Origin: Micromonospora rifamycinica
GTDB taxonomy: Bacteria; Actinomycetota; Actinomycetes; Mycobacteriales; Micromonosporaceae
Assembly: GCF_900090265.1 (NCBI RefSeq)
Contig: NZ_LT607752.1
Location: 3,596,001 to 3,660,000 of the forward strand
DNA length: 64,000 nucleotides
Reading direction: 5' to 3'
Position numbers and translations under genes: made by a program. The notes under the pieces are model-generated. The model searched no databases, was not told the DNA's origin, and saw nothing but the letters and a program-made list of their open reading frames with translations. Below, piece by piece: positions 42,425 to 49,584 of this stretch. Positions within the stretch are counted from its first letter, which is position 1. Each line of letters starts with the position of its first letter.

Positions 42425-44268
42425 CCAAGCAGATCCGTCAGTTGGACCGGGTGGTGATCCGTTTTGCGGGTGACTCGGGTGATGGGATGCAGTTGACGGG
42501 GGACAGGTTCACCTCGGAGACGGCGCAGTTGGGTAATGATATTTCGACGTTGCCGAATTTCCCGGCGGAGATCCGGGCGCCTGCGGGGACGTTGCCGGGG
42601 GTGTCGAGTTTCCAGGTTCATTTCGCTGATTACGACATTTTGACGCCGGGTGACGCGCCGAACGTGTTGGTCGCGATGAACCCGGCGGCGTTGAAGGCGA
42701 ACCTGGCGGATCTGCGTCGGGGTGCGGACATCATCGTGAACACCGATGAGTTCACGAAGCGGAACCTGACCAAGGTCGGGTATGCGGTCAGTCCTCTGGA
42801 GGATGACTCCCTGGCGGGGTTCGTGGTGCATCCGGTGGCGTTGACGTCGATGACGGTGGGTGCCCTGGCAGAGTTGAACGTGGGGAAGAAAGACGCGGAA
42901 CGGGCGAAGAACATGTTCGCGCTCGGGTTGTTGTCGTGGATGTACTCCCGGCCGTACGAGTCGACGTTGCGGTTCCTGGAGCGGAAGTTCGTCAAGCGTC
43001 CGGATCTCGTCGCGGCGAACATCGCGGCGTTTCGGGCGGGCTGGAACTACGGGGAGACCACCGACTCGTTCGCGGTGCGTTACGAGGTGAAACCCGCGGC
43101 GATGCGGCCGGGGACGTACCGCAACATCACCGGTAACGCCGCGCTGTCGTTGGGCCTGGTCGCGGCGGGGGTCCGGTCGGGGCTGCCGGTGTTCCTCGGC
43201 GCGTACCCGATCACCCCGGCGTCGGACATCCTGCACGAGTTGTCGAAACACAAGAGCCTCGGTGTGGTCACCATGCAGGCCGAAGACGAGATCGCCGCGG
43301 TCGGCGCCGCCCTGGGCGCCTCCTACGGCGGTGCCCTCGGGGTCACCACGACCAGCGGCCCCGGGGTGGCGTTGAAGTCCGAGACGATCTCCCTGGCCGT
43401 GGCCCTGGAACTACCGTTGGTCATCGTGGACGTGCAACGCGCCGGCCCGTCGACCGGGCTGCCCACGAAAACCGAACAGGCCGACCTGAACATCGCCCTG
43501 CACGGCCGCCACGGGGAAGCCCCCCTGGCGGTCATCGCCGCGAAGTCCCCCTCGGACTGTTTCCACGCCGCTCTGGAAGCCGCCCGGATCGCCGTGACCT
43601 ACCGCACCCCGGTGATCCTGCTGTCGGACAACTACGTCGCCAACGGCTCCGAACCCTGGCTCCTACCCGACGTCGCCGATCTCCCCGACCTGCGCGTCGA
43701 CTTCGCCACCACACCCAACCACGACGACGGCACCACGTTCCTGCCCTACCTGCGTGACCCCGACACCCTGGCCCGCCCCTGGGCCGTCCCCGGCACCCCC
43801 GGACTCGAACACCGCATCGGCGGCCTGGAGAAAGCCGACAAGACCGGCGACATCTCCTACGACCCCGCCAACCACGACTTCATGGTCCGCACCCGCGCCG
43901 CCCGCATCGACGCCATCGACGTCCCCGACATCGACGTCGACGACCCCGACGGCACCGCCCGCGTCCTCGTCCTCGGCTGGGGATCCACCTACGGACCCAT
44001 CGGCGCCGCCTGCCGAGGCCTACGCCACCGCGGCCTACCCATCGCCCAGGCCCACCTGCGTCACCTCAACCCCCTGCCCGCCAACCTCGGCGACATCCTC
44101 ACCACCTACGACCGGGTCGTCATCCCCGAGATGAACCTCGGCCAACTCGCCCAGGTCATCCGCGCCCGCTACCTGATCGACGCGATCGCCTACAACCAGG
44201 TCCGCGGCCTACCCTTCACCGCCGCCGAACTGGAGACGATCCTGGAAGAGGTCTGCAAAAATGCCTGA
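42421..44268 (+). CDS. korA: 2-oxoacid:ferredoxin oxidoreductase alpha subunit (gamma-alpha fusion)
   Basis: A 615-residue protein: N-terminal gamma (POR) domain with VIRFAGDSGDGMQLTGDRFTSETA and LPNFPAEIRAPAGTLPGVSSFQVHF, then the alpha pyrimidine-binding domain from about residue 200 (GAYPITPASDILHELSKH, EDEIAAVGAALGASYGGALGVTTTSGPG, PLVIVDVQRAGPSTGLPTKTEQADL). With KorB it oxidises 2-oxoglutarate (or a related 2-oxoacid) to the acyl-CoA, reducing ferredoxin. The third-position usage switches midway from G/T-rich to strongly C-rich. Confidence 0.92.
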   Translation: MTKQIRQLDRVVIRFAGDSGDGMQLTGDRFTSETAQLGNDISTLPNFPAEIRAPAGTLPGVSSFQVHFADYDILTPGDAPNVLVAMNPAALKANLADLRRGADIIVNTDEFTKRNLTKVGYAVSPLEDDSLAGFVVHPVALTSMTVGALAELNVGKKDAERAKNMFALGLLSWMYSRPYESTLRFLERKFVKRPDLVAANIAAFRAGWNYGETTDSFAVRYEVKPAAMRPGTYRNITGNAALSLGLVAAGVRSGLPVFLGAYPITPASDILHELSKHKSLGVVTMQAEDEIAAVGAALGASYGGALGVTTTSGPGVALKSETISLAVALELPLVIVDVQRAGPSTGLPTKTEQADLNIALHGRHGEAPLAVIAAKSPSDCFHAALEAARIAVTYRTPVILLSDNYVANGSEPWLLPDVADLPDLRVDFATTPNHDDGTTFLPYLRDPDTLARPWAVPGTPGLEHRIGGLEKADKTGDISYDPANHDFMVRTRAARIDAIDVPDIDVDDPDGTARVLVLGWGSTYGPIGAACRGLRHRGLPIAQAHLRHLNPLPANLGDILTTYDRVVIPEMNLGQLAQVIRARYLIDAIAYNQVRGLPFTAAELETILEEVCKNA

Positions 44269-45286
44269 ACCCACCCCGATCAAACTCACCACCAAAGACT
44301 TCAAATCCGACCAAGAAGTCCGCTGGTGCCCCGGCTGCGGCGACTACGCCATCCTCGCCGCCGTCCAACAATTCATGCCCGAACTCAACATCCCCCGCGA
44401 AAACACCGTCTTCATCTCCGGCATCGGCTGCTCATCCCGCTTCCCCTACTACATGAACACCTACGGGATGCACTCCATCCACGGCCGCGCCCCCGCCATC
44501 GCCACCGGCCTCGCCGTCACCCGCCCCGACCTGTCCATCTGGGTCGTCACCGGCGACGGCGACGCCCTGTCCATCGGCGGCAACCACCTCATCCACGCCC
44601 TCCGCCGCAACATCAACCTCAAAATCCTGCTCTTCAACAACCGCATCTACGGCCTCACCAAAGGCCAATACTCCCCCACCAGCGAAACCGGCAAAATCAC
44701 CAAATCCACCCCCACCGGCAGCGCCGACGCCCCCTTCAACCCCCTCTCCCTCGCCCTCGGAGCCGAAGCCACCTTCATCGCCCGCACCATCGACTCCGAC
44801 CGCAAACACCTCCAAACCGTCCTCCGCGCCGCCGCCCAACACCACGGCACCGCCTTCGTCGAGATCTACCAAAACTGCAACATCTTCAACGACGGCGCCT
44901 TCGAACCCCTCAAAAACCCCGACACCCGCGACAACCACCTCATCCGCCTCGAACACGGCAAACCCATCACCTTCGGCCCCGACAACCAACACTGCCTCAC
45001 CCGCCCACCCCACGGACTCGGCCTCCACACCAGCAACACCACCACCACCCCACCCCACGACATCATCACCCACGACACCACCATCACCGACCCCACCTAC
45101 GCCTACGCCCTCACCCGCCTCCCCGAACACCACACCCCCATCGGCATCCTCCGACAAACCACCCGCCCCACCTACGACACCACCGTCCAACAACAAATCA
45201 CCACCGCCACAAACACCACCACCCACACCCCCGAACAACAACTCACCAACCTCCTCCACACCGGCGACACCTGGACGATCAGCTAG
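44261..45286 (+). CDS. korB: 2-oxoacid:ferredoxin oxidoreductase beta subunit
   Basis: A 341-residue protein overlapping korA by eight bases. WCPGCGDYAIL and GIGCSSRFPYYMNTYGMHSIHGRAPAIATG supply cluster cysteines, and the thiamine diphosphate motif is VVTGDGDALSIGGNHLIHALRRNINLKILLFNNRIYGLTKGQYSPTS. Two-subunit KGOR type; no separate ferredoxin subunit. The gene is extraordinarily C-rich and G-poor on the coding strand, especially after residue 200, where codons such as ACC, CAC and AAC dominate. Confidence 0.93.
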   Translation: MPEPTPIKLTTKDFKSDQEVRWCPGCGDYAILAAVQQFMPELNIPRENTVFISGIGCSSRFPYYMNTYGMHSIHGRAPAIATGLAVTRPDLSIWVVTGDGDALSIGGNHLIHALRRNINLKILLFNNRIYGLTKGQYSPTSETGKITKSTPTGSADAPFNPLSLALGAEATFIARTIDSDRKHLQTVLRAAAQHHGTAFVEIYQNCNIFNDGAFEPLKNPDTRDNHLIRLEHGKPITFGPDNQHCLTRPPHGLGLHTSNTTTTPPHDIITHDTTITDPTYAYALTRLPEHHTPIGILRQTTRPTYDTTVQQQITTATNTTTHTPEQQLTNLLHTGDTWTIS

Positions 45287-45305
45287 TCGCCCGTCGACAC
45301 GTCGA

Positions 45306-45339
45306 AGTGGCCGTTCCCCCACGCCGGGGGTCGGCCACT
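45306..45339 (+). terminator. Hairpin terminator after korB
   Basis: AGTGGCCG / CGGCCACT outer stem enclosing CCCCC / GGGGG, 20 bases after the korB stop and before the convergent channel gene. Confidence 0.7.
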
Positions 45340-45370
45340 CGCCGTTTCGGCGGCTACCCGATGTCAGGAG

Positions 45371-46387
45371 TCAGGAGGGGGTGGGGGTGGCAGTGGGACG
45401 GTCGTCGCGGACGTGCACGAGCATGTCGCCGGTCTCGATCACCGCGCCGGCCCGGTCCGCCAGGGTGACCACCTTGCCCCGCCGTACCAGCGCGATGACC
45501 AGGGACTCCAGCTCGCGGGGAGACTTGCCCACCTCGTGCCGCTCGGCGGAACGCATCGCCAGCGCCATCCCCTGACCGGGGGTGAGCAGGTCCTCCACCA
45601 CGTCGATCAGCGGTGGGGCCGAGGTGGAGAGGCCGAGCAGCCGGCCGGCGGTCGCCGAGGAGACGATCACGTGGTGCGCGCCGCTCTGCCGCAGCAGCGG
45701 GGCGTTCTCGGCCTCCCGGACCGCCGCGATGATCCGTACCTGACCGGCGGTGAGCTGCCGGGTGGTCAGCGCCACCAGCACCGAGGCGTCGTCGCTGTCG
45801 GTGGCGATGATGACGGCCTTGGCGTTGCGGACGTGCGCCTCCTCCAGCACCGAGGAGCGGGTCGCGGAGCCCTCGATGGCGACCAGCCCGGCCGAGGTGG
45901 CCTGGCGCAGCGCGGTGCCGCTGCGCTCCACCACCACGATCCGGGACTTGTCCAGACCGTTCTCCAGCAGGGCGGAGACCGCGCTGCGGCCCTTGGTGCC
46001 GTAGCCGCAGATGATGACGTGGTCCTTCACGGTTCTCCTCCACCGACCCAGCCGGCGGCCGGTCCGGTACTGCTCGGTCAGGACTTCCAGGGTGGTGCCG
46101 ACCAGGATGATCAGGAAGATCACCCGGGCCGGGGTGATGAACAGGACGTTCACCAGCCGGGCCGACTGCTCGAAGGGGGTGATGTCGCCGTACCCGGTGG
46201 TGGAGAGGGTGACCACCGCGTAGTAGAAGCAGTCGAGCAGGGTCAGCCCGTTCTCGTCCACGTCGCGGTAGCCGTCGCGGTCCAGATAGACCACCGCGAC
46301 GGTGAGCAGGACCAGACCGAGGGCGGCGGCCAGGCGGAGACTCAACGCGCTGAGCGGACCCCGCCGCTGCGCCGGGAAATGGATCAC
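45371..46387 (-). CDS. Potassium channel with RCK/TrkA-N domain
   Basis: A 338-residue protein: helix 1 (LSLRLAAALGLVLLTVAVVYL), pore helix with the selectivity filter TLSTTGYGDITP, helix 2 (VLFITPARVIFLIILVGTTLEVL), and a cytoplasmic RCK domain starting HVIICGYGTKGRSAVSALLENG with C-terminal TrkA-C-like part (ALVRRGKVVTLADRAGAVIETGDML). Two-TM MthK-type channel, gated by nucleotide or Ca2+/ligand bound to RCK. ATG 46387. It is divergent to the PopR-like gene. Confidence 0.92.
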   Translation of the reverse strand: MIHFPAQRRGPLSALSLRLAAALGLVLLTVAVVYLDRDGYRDVDENGLTLLDCFYYAVVTLSTTGYGDITPFEQSARLVNVLFITPARVIFLIILVGTTLEVLTEQYRTGRRLGRWRRTVKDHVIICGYGTKGRSAVSALLENGLDKSRIVVVERSGTALRQATSAGLVAIEGSATRSSVLEEAHVRNAKAVIIATDSDDASVLVALTTRQLTAGQVRIIAAVREAENAPLLRQSGAHHVIVSSATAGRLLGLSTSAPPLIDVVEDLLTPGQGMALAMRSAERHEVGKSPRELESLVIALVRRGKVVTLADRAGAVIETGDMLVHVRDDRPTATPTPS

Positions 46388-46500
46388 CGTCGGTCCTGCT
46401 CCCCCTGGGTCGCCTGCACGAGCACAACATAGCGGTTACCAGGCAGGTCGACCCGCCGGGCCGGCGACCGCACCACCGGTGAGTGTCCCGTCACCCCGGG

Positions 46501-46526
46501 GACCGTCGCAACGGGTGGCGACGGTC
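46501..46526. promoter_or_regulatory. Candidate operator between K+ channel and PopR-like gene
   Basis: Perfect nine-bp inverted repeat GACCGTCGC / GCGACGGTC with an eight-base spacer in the divergent promoter region, 80 bases before the PopR-like start. It could also be a structured leader. Confidence 0.4.
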
Positions 46527-46605
46527 GGCCCTGCCGGGCCGGTACCGGGGCCGCCGACGGGGCATGATGGGAGGGGTTCCGGACACCGGCCACGAGGAGG
46601 CCCGC

Positions 46606-47199
46606 ATGTCGCTGCTGCGTCGGGTGATCGGCGGGGTGCTGCGTCGGGTACGGCTGCGTCAGCGCCGCACCCTGCGCGAGGTGGCCGCCGCCGCCGGGGT
46701 GTCCCTGCCCTACCTCTCCGAGGTCGAGCGCGGGCGCAAGGAGGCCTCCTCCGAGGTGCTGGCGGCGATCTGCCGGGCGCTCGGCATCAACCTGTCCGAC
46801 CTGCTCGAAGAGGCCCGCGACGAGCTGCGCCGGGTCGAGCGCCGGGTTCCCGTCCCCCCGGGCGGAAGCCTCGCCCGGCTGGACCGGTTGCCCGCCGCCC
46901 GCCAGGGCCGGACCGGCTCCGGGGTGACCACCGTCGGCAGGATCGGCGGGACCGGGACGGCGACCGTCGGCATGGGCGGCGGGACCACCGTCGCCGGGGC
47001 CGCGACGGCGACCGTCGGCAGGGCCGGGATCGGGCTCGGGGTCACGACCGTTGGCGGATCCGGATGCGTGGTGACGGCGGTCGCCGTGCCCGTCCGGATG
47101 GTCGCCGTCGGGTCGGCCCGCCGCCGCGCCGCGCGTACCGCCGGGGTGCCGGCGCGCCGACGGGCCGGTGCGGGCCGGCGGCGCAGCCCCGTCGGCTAG
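46606..47199 (+). CDS. PopR/ClgR-like XRE transcriptional activator of clp genes
   Basis: A 197-residue protein from ATG 46606, GAGGAGG upstream. MSLLRRVIGGVLRRVRLRQRR, TLREVAAAAGVSLPYLSEVERGRKEASSEVLAAICRALGI is the highly characteristic XRE domain of the ClgR/PopR group, which activates clpP genes. After residue 85 it continues into an unusual 110-residue Gly/Thr/Val-rich region with TVG repeats (GVTTVGRIGG, TATVGMGGG) and an Arg-rich end; typical ClgR/PopR stops soon after the domain. Directly upstream of clpP. Confidence 0.85.
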   Translation: MSLLRRVIGGVLRRVRLRQRRTLREVAAAAGVSLPYLSEVERGRKEASSEVLAAICRALGINLSDLLEEARDELRRVERRVPVPPGGSLARLDRLPAARQGRTGSGVTTVGRIGGTGTATVGMGGGTTVAGAATATVGRAGIGLGVTTVGGSGCVVTAVAVPVRMVAVGSARRRAARTAGVPARRRAGAGRRRSPVG

Positions 47200-47209
47200 G
47201 CCGGCCGGT

Positions 47210-47239
47210 TCTGCCGAGGGCAGATCTGCCGGGGGCAGA
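47210..47239 (+). promoter_or_regulatory. Two tandem PopR-type palindromes upstream of clpP
   Basis: TCTGCC-GAG-GGCAGA at 47210-47224 is followed without a gap by TCTGCC-GGG-GGCAGA at 47225-47239. TCTGCC-N3-GGCAGA is the palindrome reported for PopR activation of clpP3clpP4 in Streptomyces lividans (recalled from the literature). It lies about 95 bases before the clpP start. Confidence 0.75.
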
Positions 47240-47334
47240 AAGGCTGGGGTGACGGCCGCCCGACGGCGCAGGCTGGACCCGCCGGCCCCCGGGCGGAGCG
47301 AGGTCGCCCGCCGGCGACGCGGAGGGTGGTCACC

Positions 47335-47931
47335 ATGATCGGGTACGACGTGCGGATGCTGGACGGCGGTCAGCCGGCCTTCGGCGACCAGGTCTTCGAG
47401 CGGCTGCTGCGGGAACGGATCATCTTCCTCGGCACCGAGGTCACCGACGCCTCGGCCAACCAGATCTGCGCGCAGATCCTGCTGCTGGCCGCCGAGGACA
47501 GCAAGCGGGACATCTACCTCTACATCAACTCGCCCGGTGGCTCGGTCAGCGCCGGCATGGCCGTCTACGACACCATGCGGTACGTCCGCAACGACGTGGC
47601 CACCCTGGCCCTGGGGTTCGCCGGGTCGATGGGGCAGTTCCTGCTCTGCGCGGGAGCCGCGGGCAAGCGGTTCGCCCTGCCGCACGCGCGGATCATGATG
47701 CACCAGCCGTCCGGGGGGATGGGGGGCACCGCCGCCGACATCACCATCCAGGCGGAGAACATGCTGCACGTGAAGCGGACCATGCAGGAGCTGATCGCCG
47801 AGCACAGCGGGCGCGGCCTCGACGAGATCCAGGCCGACTGGGACCGGGACCGGTGGTTCACCGCCGAGCAGGCCCGGGAGTACGGCCTGATCGACCGGGT
47901 GCTCACCCGGGTCGACCAGCTTCCCGGCTGA
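47335..47931 (+). CDS. clpP: ATP-dependent Clp protease proteolytic subunit
   Basis: A 198-residue ClpP from ATG 47335 with GGAGGG eight bases upstream. Catalytic Ser lies in GFAGSMGQFLL, His in IMMHQPSGG, Asp in DWDRDRWFTAEQA; LYINSPGGSVSAGMAVYDTMRY is conserved. There is no propeptide. A stand-alone clpP, not paired with a second clpP as in clpP1P2 operons, so probably the stress-inducible ClpP3/P4 type under PopR control. It would need an Hsp100 partner encoded elsewhere. Confidence 0.92.
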   Translation: MIGYDVRMLDGGQPAFGDQVFERLLRERIIFLGTEVTDASANQICAQILLLAAEDSKRDIYLYINSPGGSVSAGMAVYDTMRYVRNDVATLALGFAGSMGQFLLCAGAAGKRFALPHARIMMHQPSGGMGGTAADITIQAENMLHVKRTMQELIAEHSGRGLDEIQADWDRDRWFTAEQAREYGLIDRVLTRVDQLPG

Positions 47932-47999
47932 CCGCAGCCCCGGGGCGGCGGCCCGGCCGGGCCGTCCTGGTGGTGGGGCCGGAGCGGCTGTGCGCGGGG

Positions 48000-48458
48000 C
48001 TAACCGGGCAGGTGGTCGACGAGGGCGGTGAACTGCGCCCGGGTCAGGTACGACGGGTTGGCCGCCTGCGGCTGGCGGAACACCTCCAGCCCGGCCAGCC
48101 GGGGATCGGCCCGCAGCCGGTCCCGGGACAGCCGACCCACCTCGGGCAGGATGGTCAGGTCCAGCGGCACCGTCCAGGGTGCCCGGACGTCCGCGCCGGG
48201 CACCGGCTCGCCGGTGAGCCGCCCGATCCCCCACACGCCGTAGGGCAACCGCCCCCGGCTGCCGCTGGCCCAGAAGACCACGGGCTGACCGGCCCCCATC
48301 AGCCGGGCCCGGTAGCCGGGGCGTACGCACCAGCTCGTCACCCGGGGATCCCGGGCGAACCGGCCGGTCAGGTCGACCAGGTCGGCGTTGCCCTTGATCA
48401 GCCAGGCGCCCAGGTCACCCCGGGTCACCCGCCGCCCGTCGTCGCGTCCGTGCGGCAC
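48000..48458 (-). CDS. EVE-domain protein
   Basis: A 152-residue protein with WLIKGNADLVDL, then MGAGQPVVFWASG, GVWGIGRLTGEPV and ANPSYLTRAQFTALVDHL, the beta-barrel layout and NPSYLT ending of EVE/PUA-like domains, which bind modified nucleobases. It may recognise modified nucleic acid; EVE proteins are frequent in defence loci, but none is adjacent here. The start at ATG 48458 is tentative. Confidence 0.7.
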   Translation of the reverse strand: MPHGRDDGRRVTRGDLGAWLIKGNADLVDLTGRFARDPRVTSWCVRPGYRARLMGAGQPVVFWASGSRGRLPYGVWGIGRLTGEPVPGADVRAPWTVPLDLTILPEVGRLSRDRLRADPRLAGLEVFRQPQAANPSYLTRAQFTALVDHLPG

Positions 48459-48477
48459 GTCGGACCCTCCTCGACCG

Positions 48478-49104
48478 TCAGATCAGCCCCTCCCGGACCG
48501 CGTACGCTACCGCGTGCGTCCGGTTGCGCAGCTGGAACCGGCTGGTGATGTCGTGCAGCACGTTCTTGACGGTCCGCTCCGAGTAGCTCAGCCGGGTCGC
48601 CACCTCCCGGGTGTCCATCCCGTCGGCCACCAGCCGCAGGATCTCGCTCTCCCGGACCGAGAGCCCGTTGACGTCGATGCCGCGCGGGGCGAGCACCGTC
48701 TGCTGCAGCCGGGTCACCTGCTTGACCAGCAGTCCGAGCACCTCCGGGGGCATCGCCGCACCTCCGGAGGCGGTGCTGACCACGAGCTGGGCCAGCCGGT
48801 GACCGGTGGCCTCGGCGCGGGAGGCGAGGGCGCGTACCCCGAGCTCCACCGCGGGGATCAGCGCCGAGTCCGACTCGACGGTCGCGACCAGCACGAAGCG
48901 CCGGCAGCCCAACCGGCGGACGGCCCTGAGCACGTCGAGCGTGTCGTGGTCGAGGGTGTCGGCGGCGACCACCCCGACGGTCTCGGCGGTGATCATCTGG
49001 GCGGGGACGACCTCGATCTCGGCCCGGCCGCGCAGCGCCGCGGTGATCCCGGCCGTGGAGATCGGGTCTGGGGTACGGATGTAGGTCTGGGCACGTCCGT
49101 TCAT
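48478..49104 (-). CDS. LuxR/NarL-family regulator with atypical receiver
   Basis: A 208-residue protein. The C-terminal HTH is a clear LuxR domain (LSVRESEILRLVADGMDTREVATRLSYSERTVKNVLHDI). The N-terminal 130 residues resemble a receiver in length and alpha/beta pattern (VVAADTLDHDTLDVLRAVRRLG, FVLVATVES) but no DD...D...K phosphorylation set is visible, so it is probably not phosphorylated. It faces a divergent SARP-type regulator and may regulate the adjacent injection system genes. Confidence 0.8.
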   Translation of the reverse strand: MNGRAQTYIRTPDPISTAGITAALRGRAEIEVVPAQMITAETVGVVAADTLDHDTLDVLRAVRRLGCRRFVLVATVESDSALIPAVELGVRALASRAEATGHRLAQLVVSTASGGAAMPPEVLGLLVKQVTRLQQTVLAPRGIDVNGLSVRESEILRLVADGMDTREVATRLSYSERTVKNVLHDITSRFQLRNRTHAVAYAVREGLI

Positions 49105-49584
49105 GGCGGTTCCTTAGCTTCCGGGCTGAAGAGAGCGTCAGCTGCCAGGCTGCCGTTCAGCAGGGGGACAGATCGGTGGTCCGGAGGCCGGTGCCGAACG
49201 GTTCCGTGACCGGGTGGGAGTCGCTTCGCCGAGTGGACACCGGCCAGCGGGTGGTGGCGGTGTCCGTCGTCCACGGTAGAGAGGGCGGCCGGCCGCGCAC
49301 TGGAGGCCGACTGGACGCCACCACATCGATGTCCTTGCCGCACAACAACGTTTTGAGCTGGCCAAATATACGAATGTTCGAAAGCGAGCCGGCGGAGCAC
49401 CGGCAGAACCGGCAGAACCGTTGCCCCACAGGGCGGCCAGCACTGCCCGATCGGCAGGTTTGGCCAGGATGGAACCCGGTGATTCAGTGTCGAAGATCAT
49501 GGTCATCCGACCGGCCAACCGGCAGAATCGTGTGCTGGCGGCGCTGGTGGGACGGACGCGCAGCCATGACAGGGAGGCCCGTTG
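49105..49584. other. Divergent regulatory region between LuxR- and SARP-type genes
   Basis: About 480 bases without a convincing gene. An AT-rich stretch at about 49351-49386 (including CCAAATATACGAATGTTCG) stands out and probably contains the promoters; direct repeats of ACCGGCAGAA occur near 49398-49416 and 49518. Two frames through the region lack GC-rich third positions and ribosome sites. Confidence 0.5.

Noticed and set aside
49351..49386. A second LexA box around CGAATGTTCGAAA
   Set aside because: Only one half site fits TCGAAC-N4-GTTCGA, and spacing is wrong.
49157..49429. 90-codon minus-strand frame between the LuxR and SARP genes
   Set aside because: No ribosome site, no GC-rich third positions, and a composition like noncoding DNA.
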